Assembly (NCBI GenBank): GCA_030430725.1
Contig: JAUIKP010000015.1
Location: forward strand, 1 to 17,378
Source: Nitrospiria bacterium
GTDB taxonomy: Bacteria; Nitrospirota; Nitrospiria; Nitrospirales; UBA8639
Reading direction: 5' to 3'
Length of the DNA: 17,378 bases
Part shown: positions 1-8,438 of the stretch, one piece after another
Layout of the letters: each line of letters opens with the position of its first letter
How positions within the stretch are numbered: the first letter of the stretch is position 1
Notes under the pieces: model-generated
The model's input: the letters and a program-made list of their open reading frames with translations, nothing else
Told to the model about the DNA's origin: nothing
Database searches by the model: none
Position numbers and translations under genes: made by a program

Positions 1-1155
1 GCTCTTGCCGGGGTTGAGATCCACGTCAATGGCGGCGTGGTTCGATTAACCGGACAGACTTCCTCGAAGGAAGCTCACCAACAGGCTCTCGAACTTGCCG
101 GACGTGTGGATGGTGTGGTCAGCGTAACGGATGAAATCACACAAGAGCGGAAAGTCCGTGAACGGCTGAGCCTTGTGCAGGAAAAAATGGTTGATCAACT
201 CAATAATTTTATCTCCTATCTCCCACTTCTCATCATCGGCGTCACCATATTTCTTGTCTTCTGGTTCTTCGCATCCTTTGTGACCAAATGGGATCATTTT
301 TATGAAAGAATTACTCCACATGCATTTTTACAATCCTTAGCCAAACAAATCGTCAGGGGGACCATCATATTTATTGGCTTTGTCGTTATGCTCGAAATCC
401 TGGATGCCACAGCTCTGTTGGGAACTATCGTTGGTGTAGCCGGAATCATGGGCCTGGCCGTAAGCTTTGCTCTCCGGGACACAGTGGAAAACTACATTGC
501 CAGCATTTTGCTGAGTATCCGGCAACCGTTTCGGCCACTGGACCAAATCGTTCTGGAAAATTATGAAGGTTTGGTCATGAAACTGACATCGAGGGAGACC
601 ATTCTCATGACCTTGGATGGGAATCATGTACGCATACCGAATGCGACCGTGTACAAAGGCATAATCCTCAACTATTCCAGGAATCCCAAACGACGTTTTT
701 CCTTTGAAGTCGGTATCGATACCGCTGTCAATATCGAGTCGGCGTTGCAACTGGCCATACAAACCTTAGAACAAACCTGCGGGGTGATTGATGATCCCCC
801 GGTCCGATGCGCGGTAGAGAAATTAGGCGATTCGAATGTGGTCCTGAAAATGTTCGCGTGGACAACACAAGATCAATATGATTTTGGAAAGGTGAAAAGT
901 GAAGCGATTCGGGCCGTGAAAAAGGCCTTTGACCTGGCCAATTACGACATGCCGGAACCCATTTATCGTCTGAAGATACAGGGGTATTCCCCTCTCGAGG
1001 GTCAGGCTGTGTCTGACCAGGCCGATCATAAAACGGATGTGCCGGTACCCGCTGTGGCATCAAGTTCTCAGGCCGATGTCACTAAAGACAATCATATTGT
1101 TGAGCAAATTTCGAATGATCGAGCGGAGAATCAGGAAAAGGATTTACTGAAGTGA
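1..1155 (+). CDS. BON domain-containing MscS-type mechanosensitive channel (5' end outside window)
   Basis: The frame is open from base 1, so the true start lies upstream; the GTG at 37 is an internal Val codon. 384 residues are visible. Residues 1-45 form the end of a BON domain (GVEIHVNGGVVRLTG, then a helix and DGVVSVTDEI). Hydrophobic segments lie at about 70-94, 117-136 and 139-172. The third is rich in Gly and Ala, like the MscS pore helix, and is followed by the MscS beta domain with VRIPNATV at 210-217. The C-terminus after about 335 is polar and low in complexity. MscS channels open under membrane tension and release solutes on hypo-osmotic shock. BON domains are thought to bind membrane or periplasmic surfaces, so the missing N-terminus probably has a signal peptide or more BON sequence. 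No terminator is obvious before the convergent hemerythrin gene. Confidence 0.9.
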   Translation, partial: ALAGVEIHVNGGVVRLTGQTSSKEAHQQALELAGRVDGVVSVTDEITQERKVRERLSLVQEKMVDQLNNFISYLPLLIIGVTIFLVFWFFASFVTKWDHFYERITPHAFLQSLAKQIVRGTIIFIGFVVMLEILDATALLGTIVGVAGIMGLAVSFALRDTVENYIASILLSIRQPFRPLDQIVLENYEGLVMKLTSRETILMTLDGNHVRIPNATVYKGIILNYSRNPKRRFSFEVGIDTAVNIESALQLAIQTLEQTCGVIDDPPVRCAVEKLGDSNVVLKMFAWTTQDQYDFGKVKSEAIRAVKKAFDLANYDMPEPIYRLKIQGYSPLEGQAVSDQADHKTDVPVPAVASSSQADVTKDNHIVEQISNDRAENQEKDLLK

Positions 1156-1263
1156 GAGCGTTGATTTTCGAAGGACAGTCTCCGATCGGGAAGCTGATCT
1201 GCCTGGTGCAGGACCAACCTCCCGACCATGAGACTCATCCCAGGGCCATTGGACATGTAAAGG

Positions 1264-1707
1264 TCAGCCAGCGGTGGCCTGCTTTTTCGCTTCCTGAAAC
1301 TCTTTTCCTAGTCTTTGTATTTCTTCCTTTGCTAGGATTTCTTTGGCCTTTTTAAAGATATTTCCCTCTTCCTCTTTGACATGATGCAGGATGCTTTTTT
1401 TGAGCTCCCTCAGTTTTGAGTTCCACTCTTCGGATTCTGGCCCCAACTCCTCAAGGTCTTCCAGCAGGTTTTCGACTTCTGCATGCTCTTCGGTCGCTTC
1501 ATTAAGCATATCTACCATCTCGGCGCTTTCTCTTAGGGCAGGATAAAACACGGCCTCCTCTCCATGGGAATGAGCTTCAAGGTCGTCTTTCAACTGAGAG
1601 AATAATTTTTCACGGCTTTTAGCTGCGCGGGGACCGGTTCCTTCCAATTTTTTTAACACGTCCTTTGCCGTTTGGTGATCCTTTTTTAACATTTGAAAAA
1701 TGTCCAT
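1264..1707 (-). CDS. Hemerythrin-like HHE domain protein
   Basis: This 147-aa, highly charged, all-helical soluble protein has the HHE cation-binding pattern. Candidate di-iron ligands are His11 (KKDHQT), His46 or His48 with Glu50/51 (AHSHGEEAVFYP), His75 (EEHAEVE) and His108/109 with Glu112/113 (LHHVKEEE). Family members bind a di-iron centre and are linked to oxygen, NO or iron handling or redox stress; the substrate here cannot be read from sequence. A clear ribosome binding site (AAGGAAACAGGGA) lies just before the ATG. The gene stands alone, convergent with the MscS gene and divergent from ada, with a 281-nt gap between the two starts. The C-terminal 30 residues form a Lys/Glu-rich helix. 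Confidence 0.93.
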   Translation of the reverse strand: MDIFQMLKKDHQTAKDVLKKLEGTGPRAAKSREKLFSQLKDDLEAHSHGEEAVFYPALRESAEMVDMLNEATEEHAEVENLLEDLEELGPESEEWNSKLRELKKSILHHVKEEEGNIFKKAKEILAKEEIQRLGKEFQEAKKQATAG

Positions 1708-1881
1708 TCCCTGTTTCCTTTCCGGTCAATGACCGATGGCGACTCACTGAAAAAAATAATAACCTCTTCAATTTCTTGCCAGAAGAATAATCGTGTTCCT
1801 TCACAAACGTGAACTGGTAAAAACCCTGGAGCCGTCAGGGACATGCGAATTGGAAAGCAAGAAACGGAGTGTACTCTGCGC

Positions 1882-1928
1882 CTGGCATTTGTATAAGAAG
1901 ACTGATATCAGGAACCGAGGAATGCCAG
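1882..1928. promoter_or_regulatory. Inverted repeat upstream of ada, with a palindrome inside it
   Basis: In the 281-nt gap between the hemerythrin start and ada, CTGGCATT (1882-1889) and AATGCCAG (1921-1928) form a perfect 8-bp inverted repeat. It encloses the perfect 10-bp palindrome CTGATATCAG (1902-1911). The repeat ends 60 nt before the ada ATG and could be an operator or a leader hairpin. No E. coli-type Ada box (AAAGCGCA) was seen, so control by Ada itself is not shown. The upstream extension of the ada frame (1869-1988) crosses this site and is probably untranslated. The rest of the gap holds only two weak 5-bp hairpins. Confidence 0.3.
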
Positions 1929-1988
1929 AGAGGAAAGGTTCCTGGTAAATTAGGTGTACAACTTGGATGCCAGCAACAGGGGGTGGGT

Positions 1989-3068
1989 ATGAGTCGCCGA
2001 GTCACCCAGGAAAAAATTTCCCTCACAACAGGCCATGATCCTCGATGGACAACCGTGGTTTCCCGTGACCCGACAGCCGACGGGACATTTTATTATTCGG
2101 TCAACACGACCGGAGTGTACTGTCGCCCGTCCTGCGCCTCTCGTTTGGCACGGCCTGAGAATGTCCGGTTCCATGCCACGCCGGAAGATGCCGAGAAGGC
2201 CGGATTTCGACCCTGCAAGCGTTGCACGCCCAACCAGCCGGGATTACGGGAGCGATATGCGGAGAAAGTCGCAGCAACCTGTCGGCTCATCGAGGCTTCG
2301 GACCCTGTCCCGAGCCTCAAAGAGTTATCACATCATGCGGGATTGAGCCGGTATCACTTTCATCGTGTGTTCAGGGCTGTGACGGGATTAACCCCGAAAG
2401 GGTACGCCGCGGCGCATCTGGCAAAACGGGTGAGATCGCACCTCCAGCATACAGGCACCGTGACGGAGGCTATTTACGAAGCCGGGTTCAATTCCAACGG
2501 AAGGTTTTATGAAACATCCGATGCGGTTCTGGGTATGACACCATCCTCATATCGTGCCGGTGGGGTCGGGATAGACATCCGATTTGCCGTGGGGGAATGT
2601 TCTCTGGGGTCAATCCTCGTTGCCAGAAGTGAGCGCGGCGTGTGTGCGATCTTTCTGGGGGATGACCCGGAGGAACTGACGCGCGATTTGCAGAAGCAGT
2701 TCCCTCAGGCCAATATTATCGGCGGGGATGGTGACTTCGAACACCTTATGGCAACAGTGATCGGTTTTGTCGAAGCGCCGGAGCGGGGGTTGGACCTGCC
2801 GTTGGACGTGCAAGGTACGGCGTTTCAACAACGGGTCTGGAATGCCTTGCAACACATTCCCGCCGGCTTGACGGTCAGCTATGCTGACATCGCCGCGAGC
2901 ATCGGTGCGCCGAAAGCGATTCGAGCCGTCTCCAGGGCCTGCGGCGCCAATGCAATAGCTGTGGCGATTCCCTGTCATCGTGTGGTGCGCACGAATGGCG
3001 AACTGTCCGGCTATCGCTGGGGAATTGAACGGAAACGAGGATTGCTCGATCGGGAGACCCGCACATGA
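1989..3068 (+). CDS. ada: Ada: O6-alkylguanine-DNA alkyltransferase and transcriptional activator
   Basis: The 359-aa product has the usual Ada length and all three modules. The N-terminal methyl-phosphotriester domain has the four zinc cysteines Cys45, Cys49, Cys76 and Cys79 (VYCRPSC and CKRC), where Cys45 should be the methyl acceptor. An AraC-type helix-turn-helix domain spans about 88-188. The C-terminal O6-methylguanine methyltransferase domain has the PCHRVV active site with Cys329. Ada takes methyl groups from damaged DNA irreversibly; methylation of the N-terminal Cys turns it into an activator of repair genes. The frame is open from an ATG at 1869, but the ATG at 1989 fits the family N-terminus (WTTVVSRDP...DGTFYYSV) and follows AGGGGG. 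Its TGA overlaps the next ATG (ATGA), so the oxygenase is co-transcribed. Confidence 0.95.
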   Translation: MSRRVTQEKISLTTGHDPRWTTVVSRDPTADGTFYYSVNTTGVYCRPSCASRLARPENVRFHATPEDAEKAGFRPCKRCTPNQPGLRERYAEKVAATCRLIEASDPVPSLKELSHHAGLSRYHFHRVFRAVTGLTPKGYAAAHLAKRVRSHLQHTGTVTEAIYEAGFNSNGRFYETSDAVLGMTPSSYRAGGVGIDIRFAVGECSLGSILVARSERGVCAIFLGDDPEELTRDLQKQFPQANIIGGDGDFEHLMATVIGFVEAPERGLDLPLDVQGTAFQQRVWNALQHIPAGLTVSYADIAASIGAPKAIRAVSRACGANAIAVAIPCHRVVRTNGELSGYRWGIERKRGLLDRETRT

Positions 3069-3814
3069 ATGCGGGCGGGGAGTCCACATCTCCCGTCGCG
3101 TTGCCTACGACTATGCTGGAACGGGTCAACGCGATTGATTGGGTCCGGGTCTCAAACGATCTTGATGCTCAAGGAAGTGCGGTGACGGAGGGTCTCCTCC
3201 CATCGAAAGAATGTGAAAGGTTGGCCATGTTGTACTCCCGGGCTGAGCTGTTTCGTCGCCGCATTGTGATGAGTCATCATCATTTTGGCCGTGGAGAATA
3301 TCAGTACTTCCGGTATCCGCTCCCTGATTTCATTGAACACCTCCGGAATGTGATATACCCTCATCTTGTGCCGATTGCCAACCGATGGAACACGGCCATG
3401 GGCATTGAGGTGCGCTTTCCAAAGAGGCATGAAGATTTTCTGGCCCGCTGCCATCAAGCCGGGCAGAACAAGCCAACACCATTGATGCTCAAATATGAAG
3501 TTGACGATTACAACTGCCTGCATCAGGACCTCTACGGTGAACACGTGTTTCCGCTCCAGCTTGCCATTCTCTTGTCTGAACCCCACAAAGACTTTACGGG
3601 CGGGGAATTTGTCATGACCGAGCAGCGACCACGTATGCAATCCCGGCCGATTGTGGTACCGATCCGACAAGGCGATGGTGTCATTTTCGCGGTTCATCAT
3701 CGTCCTGTGCGAGGGGGGAGGGGCTGGTATCGTGTGAATCTCAGGCATGGCGTCAGCCGCGTTCGCTCCGGGCAACGCTATACGGTCGGGATTATATTCC
3801 ACGACGCCAGGTAA
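3065..3814 (+). CDS. 2OG-Fe(II) oxygenase, DNA-damage-linked family
   Basis: This 249-aa protein has the 2-oxoglutarate/Fe(II) dioxygenase signature: the HxD motif His153-Gln-Asp155 (CLHQDLYGEH), a distal His228 (LRHGVSRV) and Arg238 (GQRYTVGI) for 2-oxoglutarate. The stretch around 70-110 (HHHFGRGEYQYFRYPLPD and YPHLVPIANRW) matches my memory of the Pfam family named for oxidative repair of methylated DNA (Oxygenase-NA, formerly DUF2086). It differs from AlkB in sequence. The start overlaps the ada stop by 4 nt, so translation is coupled and induction by alkylation damage is likely. By inference it demethylates damaged nucleic acid; the substrate is not proven. The next gene is convergent, 59 nt away, with no clear terminator between them. 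Confidence 0.85.
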   Translation: MNAGGESTSPVALPTTMLERVNAIDWVRVSNDLDAQGSAVTEGLLPSKECERLAMLYSRAELFRRRIVMSHHHFGRGEYQYFRYPLPDFIEHLRNVIYPHLVPIANRWNTAMGIEVRFPKRHEDFLARCHQAGQNKPTPLMLKYEVDDYNCLHQDLYGEHVFPLQLAILLSEPHKDFTGGEFVMTEQRPRMQSRPIVVPIRQGDGVIFAVHHRPVRGGRGWYRVNLRHGVSRVRSGQRYTVGIIFHDAR

Positions 3815-3873
3815 ATAGGATGAATGATCCGCTCCAAAACGAAATTCTGTGGTCGGGACACTCTTGCCGGTTT

Positions 3874-4172
3874 TTAGCCCCCGGCCATGGCTCCGACAAT
3901 CAGGAACGGTTCTTCTCCAGTTGTGATTGCATCGGGTAACGGGGTATCCGGTGGCTCATGGGACAGATCCTGCCCGCAGGCAAAGAACCTGATGAACGGT
4001 CGCCGTTGTCGTGTCACATGGTCGCGAATTGTCCCCCGCAACATCGGGTAACGGGTTTCGAGTGCATTGAGGACGGCGTGCGGGGTGGCTGCACCTTCAA
4101 TTTCCAATTTTACCTCGCCGTCGATTCGTGCAAGTGTCCGCAAATGGGCCGGAAGAATAACTCGAATCGTGT

Positions 4173-4176
<4 letters not shown>
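3874..4176 (-). CDS. MoaD/ThiS-like ubiquitin-fold protein ending in Gly-Gly
   Basis: The product is 100 aa and ends exactly in AGG, the diglycine tail that MoaD, ThiS and ubiquitin-like proteins use for adenylation and thiocarboxylation or conjugation. The N-terminal beta strand ([14 protein letters not shown]), the strand EVKLEIEG, the helix [16 protein letters not shown] and the terminal strand [12 protein letters not shown] fit the beta-grasp fold. At 100 aa it is slightly longer than typical MoaD (about 80 aa). The GTG start overlaps the TGA of the upstream propeller gene (GTGA), so the two are translationally coupled. No MoeB/ThiF-type activating enzyme, MoaE or cysteine desulfurase is in the window, so classical molybdopterin or thiamine synthesis is not indicated. 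The role is unknown; sulfur carrier or protein modifier are both possible. Confidence 0.82.
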
Positions 4177-5351
<1,175 letters not shown>

Positions 5352-5413
5352 ACCTCACTCCTTTCTGAAAGTTCTGGCGATCATCGTATACAGGTTTCTT
5401 TGCTAGTGATGGC

Positions 5414-5575
5414 CTATTCCGTCTCTAGGTCAATTGTGTTGACCGTTGTCATCGAGTCGTATCCGAACCGGATGATATTTCCTAATCCTGTATTCTTGAA
5501 AATCGACACATAACAATTCACCGCCTCTTCAGCCTGGTGATTGAACCACCAACACGGGGACATTTTCTGCATCAT
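5414..5575 (-). pseudogene. Truncated VOC/PhnB-like gene, N-terminal part only
   Basis: The 53-aa reading frame begins like VOC proteins of the PhnB/3-demethylubiquinone methyltransferase-like group: MSPCWWFNHQAEEAVNCY, then VSIFKNTGLGNIIRFGYDSM. It ends at a TAG after MTTVNTIDLETE, roughly where the second beta strand of the family would be. Intact members usually have about 130-160 residues. No continuation was recognised in other frames of the 62 nt before the propeller gene, so this looks like a deletion rather than a single stop mutation. The ribosome binding site (GAGGGAG) before the ATG at 5575 is intact, and an ATG at 5596 is in frame but less likely. VOC proteins of this group are frequent companions of ECF sigma/DGPF clusters. 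A short functional peptide is possible but unlikely. Confidence 0.72.
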
Positions 5576-5658
5576 GATTTCTCCCTCATGGAGCATGAAG
5601 ATGATTTTTTTCCACTTCGCAATGTGCCGGATGTCATTGTACTCTTACCGGCAGGTCC

Positions 5659-6015
5659 TTATTCCGTTGGCAAACCTCCAATCTCCAAAACCGGTCGGAT
5701 TTCGACCGTGCCCACCCGGGCCCCCGGGATTCGTGCAGCAATGTCCATTGCCTCATCCAGATCCTTGGCTTCGATAAGAAAGTAGCCGCCCAGTTGTTCT
5801 CGTGTTTCAGCAAACGGACCATCAGTGATGAGCCGTTTGCCGTCTCGTATACGGATGCTGGTCGCCATAGAAACAGGATGCAGAGGAGCAGCCGCCAGAT
5901 AATTCCCTTCAGCTTTGAGCCGGTGTGCAAGCTCCGTGGATTCTTTGTAGCACTTTTCACGTCCGGCCTCGTCCCATGCCTGATCAGTTCCGTAAATCAA
6001 CAGCATGTATTTCAT
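5659..6015 (-). CDS. YCII-related (DGPF) domain protein
   Basis: The 118-aa protein has the full YCII/DGPF pattern: first strand MKYMLLIYGTDQAW, PLHP at 44-47, the signature DGPF at 65-68 (LITDGPFAETREQLGGYFLIEA), a helix DLDEAMDIAARIPGA and a last strand VGTVEIRPV. The frame is open for another 38 codons upstream, but the ATG at 6015 follows GGAGG at a 7-nt distance and gives the family N-terminus. These small dimeric alpha/beta-barrel proteins are typical partners of ECF41/ECF42-class sigma factors. Their biochemical function is not established; the conserved His and Asp resemble those of the YciI hydrolase-like fold. It follows the DUF1579 gene with about 120 nt between, probably in the same transcript. 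No separate promoter was recognised. Confidence 0.92.
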   Translation of the reverse strand: MKYMLLIYGTDQAWDEAGREKCYKESTELAHRLKAEGNYLAAAPLHPVSMATSIRIRDGKRLITDGPFAETREQLGGYFLIEAKDLDEAMDIAARIPGARVGTVEIRPVLEIGGLPTE

Positions 6016-6138
6016 ATGAAATCCTCCACTAGAACGAATGAACGCCAATGCTCCAATGAGCCCCAAACATTGCTGGACAAAAAACGATCGATGCGACGGA
6101 TAGCAACGGAAGATTTTTTCGTCCCGCAATGTGTTCCG

Positions 6139-6738
6139 CTATTGCTTTCTGGTATAGATGATCTCCATAAATTTTATTTCCTTGCCGCCGTGGTGAGTGC
6201 CGTACATGTCAAACGTGTGGGTATTGTTGTCGACGATCTTCCAGACCGCCCGATGCGTCATCTGGCCTCCACCCGGCTCAGGATGCGATCCGTTCAGCGT
6301 AATGGTCCTGCCATCGTCGCTCGCTGTCCCTTCCATGATGAAAATCCCCGTCCCCATCGTATCCATCCAGGCCGTGACATATTTCCCGGTGATGTTGTCG
6401 TAGGCGTCGATTCCAATCCCGGAAAATGGTTGTCCCATCATGTGACCAGTGTAGGCTTGGTAGAGGTAGCGTCCGTCCAGTAACATTTTCATTTCTGCGG
6501 TCCCAGTCGATTCTGTGGGAGGCTTGTCTGGTTCCATCCATTCTTTGGATTTGGTCGTCCAGCTCCCGGCAAGGCTGGCAAACAACTTGTGCGGTTCTCC
6601 GGGAGCGGCCAGCTTCTTGTACATCTCCATCATGGCTTGTGGGTCCATCTGCTTTTCTTTATCTGTGTCTGTGGCGAACACTGGAATTGCCGTCAGGACC
6701 ATACAGAGACAGGTGAATGTGATGGTTGTCAAACGCAT
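6139..6738 (-). CDS. Exported DUF1579 family protein
   Basis: The 199-aa product starts with a Sec signal peptide (residues 1-22, MRLTTITF...VFA, cleavage after AIPVFA), so it is probably periplasmic. The mature part matches DUF1579: PHKLFASLAGSWTTKSKEWMEP, then MLLDGRYLYQAYTGHMMGQPFSGIGIDAYDN across two strands, TAWMDTMGTGIFIMEGTASDDGRTITL and KFMEIIYTRKQ. This is a lipocalin-like beta-barrel fold with no known ligand. AAGGAGG sits six bases before the ATG. DUF1579 genes recur in ECF sigma/YCII clusters, which agrees with its place between two intact YCII genes. It is the only exported member seen in this island. A hairpin (6791-6810) lies between it and the upstream YCII gene. Confidence 0.88.
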   Translation of the reverse strand: MRLTTITFTCLCMVLTAIPVFATDTDKEKQMDPQAMMEMYKKLAAPGEPHKLFASLAGSWTTKSKEWMEPDKPPTESTGTAEMKMLLDGRYLYQAYTGHMMGQPFSGIGIDAYDNITGKYVTAWMDTMGTGIFIMEGTASDDGRTITLNGSHPEPGGGQMTHRAVWKIVDNNTHTFDMYGTHHGGKEIKFMEIIYTRKQ

Positions 6739-6790
6739 AGATGCCTCCTTGTGATGAGATAATAAAAACAGTTGAGATCAGGATGTCATG

Positions 6791-6810
6791 CTGTGAGTGA
6801 CTGTTCACAG
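6791..6810 (-). other. Hairpin between YCII and DUF1579 genes
   Basis: CTGTGA (6791-6796) and TCACAG (6805-6810) form a perfect 6-bp stem with an 8-nt loop, 8 nt after the YCII stop. No T-run follows on the minus strand, so it is not a convincing intrinsic terminator. It may serve as an mRNA-processing or attenuation hairpin. Confidence 0.3.
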
Positions 6811-6817
6811 GGTACCT

Positions 6818-7243
6818 TCATGAAGACAATTTTTTGCGCAGGTGCTCCTCTTGCTCCCTCAGCTCAGGCGTGAATTCCGGTCCGAAGTCCTCGGCCTCGA
6901 AGAGTTGGCGAATCTCAATCTCGCCTTCTTTGTGATCACCTGCAGGATTCGGACAACGTTTGACCCATTCGATCGCCTCTTCTTTCGAATTCACCTGCCA
7001 GACCCAATATCCGGCAATCAGTTCCTTGGTCTCGGCAAAGGGTCCGTCGAAAACTGTTCGCTTGTTTCCTGAAAACTGCACCCGCGCACCTTTTGAACTT
7101 GGATGGAGCCCATCTCCTGCCAGCATGACGCCGGCTTTTATCAGTTCTTCGTTGAATTTTCCCATCTTAGAAAGAAGTTGCTCGCTTGGCATCACACCGG
7201 CTTCCGAGTCTTTGGTGGCTTTGACAATAATCATGAATCTCAT
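6818..7243 (-). CDS. YCII-related (DGPF) domain protein, longer form
   Basis: The 141-aa protein opens with MRFMIIVKATKDSEAG, carries GLHP at 45-48 and the signature DGPF at 66-69 (TVFDGPFAETKELIAGYW), and ends in a charged helix (PELREQEEHLRKKL) not found in the shorter paralogue at 5659-6015. The two paralogues are clearly different subtypes, so recent tandem duplication is unlikely. A GTG one codon upstream (7246) is a possible start; the ATG at 7243 gives the usual MRFM N-terminus and lies 8 nt from AAGGAG. A candidate ECF42-type promoter (7314-7339) is placed about 70 nt upstream and faces this gene. The function is unknown beyond the family link with ECF sigma factors. Confidence 0.92.
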   Translation of the reverse strand: MRFMIIVKATKDSEAGVMPSEQLLSKMGKFNEELIKAGVMLAGDGLHPSSKGARVQFSGNKRTVFDGPFAETKELIAGYWVWQVNSKEEAIEWVKRCPNPAGDHKEGEIEIRQLFEAEDFGPEFTPELREQEEHLRKKLSS

Positions 7244-7313
7244 CACCCAATCTCCTTGGCTTCAGTACATTGAACTGATTTAAAAAATAGCGTTATCCGG
7301 ATTCTCCTTATTT

Positions 7314-7339
7314 GTCGAACGAAGCTGCTGAAATCGACA
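7314..7339 (-). promoter_or_regulatory. Candidate ECF42-type promoter of the YCII/DUF1579/YCII/VOC group
   Basis: On the minus strand TGTCGA (7339-7334) is followed after exactly 16 nt by CGAC (7317-7314). The same elements and spacing occur at 8983-9008. A transcript starting about 8 nt past the -10 element would have a leader of roughly 65 nt before the YCII start at 7243. From memory, ECF42 sigma factors have been linked to a TGTCGA -35 and a CGA-containing -10; this needs checking against the literature. The site also lies inside a 55-codon minus-strand frame of unknown meaning, which is probably not translated. Confidence 0.6.
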
Positions 7340-7440
7340 GGTAAAAAAAACCTTTTCGTTGCAGCTCTGCCACCCTGTGTTTCTGATCATAGAGCCACAA
7401 AGCAGCTTGGACAGGATTGAAGCGGGTCCTTTCCTGATCA

Positions 7441-7527
7441 TCAACATTCCCCAGTCGGCAGGCCGGAGATCTCATTCATTTTGCTGAATGCGTCCTCGTC
7501 ATGGTGAGCTAACAACAGGGATTTCAT
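7441..7527 (-). pseudogene. N-terminal remnant of a third YCII (DGPF) gene
   Basis: In the 466-nt gap between two island genes, an ATG at 7527 opens a frame encoding MKSLLLAHHDEDAFSKMNE, a close match to the first strand and helix start of YCII proteins (MKxLLLxHHDExAFxKM). It then runs into unrelated sequence and a double stop (TGATGA) after 28 codons. No DGPF segment is found downstream in any frame, so most of the gene is lost. A TGTCGA element facing the same way lies at 7561-7566. The rest of the gap (7528-7709) holds no recognisable gene; it has only short hairpins such as GCCAA-AA-TTGGC near 7582. Confidence 0.6.
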
Positions 7528-7560
7528 GGCTCCCGGTCTCCGATTTAGACTGAAAGGCTA

Positions 7561-7566
7561 TCGACA
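7561..7566 (-). promoter_or_regulatory. TGTCGA element upstream of the YCII remnant
   Basis: The minus strand carries TGTCGA here, 34 nt before the remnant ATG. At the 16-nt distance where the two other sites have CGAC, it reads ATCG, so only a degraded or shifted -10 is present. It may be the worn promoter of the lost YCII gene. Confidence 0.3.
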
Positions 7567-7709
7567 TAACTCCGGGGGATGGCCAAAATTGGCGACTAAC
7601 CTACTGTGTGGGAATTGTCCAACCCCCGATCCGGCAGTTCCTCAACTGTGGCACTCCGCTGCTCCGGGCGATGGCGTTGTCGGCCAATAGGGTTTGTCAC
7701 GTTCGTGAA

Positions 7710-8438
7710 CTAATCGGTACCATAACGATCGTGGTGGCGGACCCATTCCATCGTGTCCTCCAGGTGGTTCTCGTCGCGGCCCTTCGGTGTGAGGTCGAGC
7801 AGGTTGTAGGTGCCCATCATCACCTCAACCCCGCGTCTGTAGGTCGAGTAAGTGTGGAAAACATTCTCCGCGTCGTCCTTGAAGAACACGCTGATACCGG
7901 GTAATTCCTCACACTCAAAAGGCTGCATGACGTAGTTGTAATAGACCTGTCCTTTGGCTTCTTCCGGTGTGAAGCTCACGTGAAAGTCGTGGTTGAAGTC
8001 GCTGCCGTATGACGACACCCACTTGAACCGCCAACCCATACGTCTGCGGAAGCGTTTGATCTCGACCAGCGGCGCGCGCGAGACAGCCACCAGCGTGACA
8101 TCGCGATGTGCCAGGTGCACGTTCATGCCGTCGGAGTGATCGGCCATGAAGGAGCATCTGGGGCAACCTTGCTCCCACTCCGGCCCAAACATAAAGTGCT
8201 GTACCACCAGTTGATGTCGGCCCTTGAACAGTTCAATGAGTGTTTCCTTGCCGTGAGGTCCGTCGAACATGTAGTGCTTCTCGACTTTCACCCAGGGGAG
8301 TTTACGCCGTTCGGCGCTCAACTGGTCTCGCAGCCGGGTGTATTCCTTCTCTTTTGTCAGCAACTCCTTTCGGGCCACCATCCATTCTTCTCGCGATACG
8401 ATTTGGTGGTTTGGTATCGATGTATCGATTATTTTCAT
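7710..8438 (-). CDS. DUF899 family thioredoxin-like protein
   Basis: The 242-aa protein is typical for DUF899: N-terminal helix HQIVSREEWMVARKELLTKEKEYTRLRDQL, YMFDGPHGKETLIELFKGRHQLVVQHFMFGPEW, then a CPRC motif (Cys92-Cys95) in WEQGCPRCSFMADHSDG, and a C-terminal MMGTYNLLDLTPKGRDE region. The fold is thioredoxin/AhpC-like and the C-x-x-C pair suggests a thiol redox role, but the substrate is unknown. GGAGG lies 7 nt before the ATG. The ATG overlaps the TGA of the 46-aa peptide gene upstream (ATGA), so the two are translationally coupled. DUF899 genes are common in ECF sigma/YCII neighbourhoods. A 5-bp hairpin (TCACG-AA-CGTGA) follows about 10 nt after the stop, without a T-run. Confidence 0.9.
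   Translation of the reverse strand: MKIIDTSIPNHQIVSREEWMVARKELLTKEKEYTRLRDQLSAERRKLPWVKVEKHYMFDGPHGKETLIELFKGRHQLVVQHFMFGPEWEQGCPRCSFMADHSDGMNVHLAHRDVTLVAVSRAPLVEIKRFRRRMGWRFKWVSSYGSDFNHDFHVSFTPEEAKGQVYYNYVMQPFECEELPGISVFFKDDAENVFHTYSTYRRGVEVMMGTYNLLDLTPKGRDENHLEDTMEWVRHHDRYGTD

Noticed and set aside
1152..1355. 67-codon plus-strand frame overlapping the MscS end
   Set aside because: It overlaps the 3' end of the hemerythrin gene on the other strand, has no ribosome binding site, and resembles no protein.
1869..1988. 40-residue N-terminal extension of Ada
   Set aside because: The family N-terminus begins after it, the ATG at 1989 has a ribosome binding site, and the extension crosses an inverted repeat typical of a control region.
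3869..3884. GCCGG/CCGGC hairpin between the oxygenase and MoaD-like genes
   Set aside because: The stem is only 5 bp with a 10-nt loop, overlaps the MoaD-like stop region, and has no T-run after it; not a convincing terminator.
5503..5508. TGTCGA on the minus strand inside the VOC fragment
   Set aside because: It lies in coding sequence for the conserved VSIFKN segment and has no -10 element at the expected distance.
7250..7422. 55-codon minus-strand frame (begins MRSPACRLGNVDD)
   Set aside because: It contains the candidate ECF promoter, has no ribosome binding site, and does not continue the YCII remnant.
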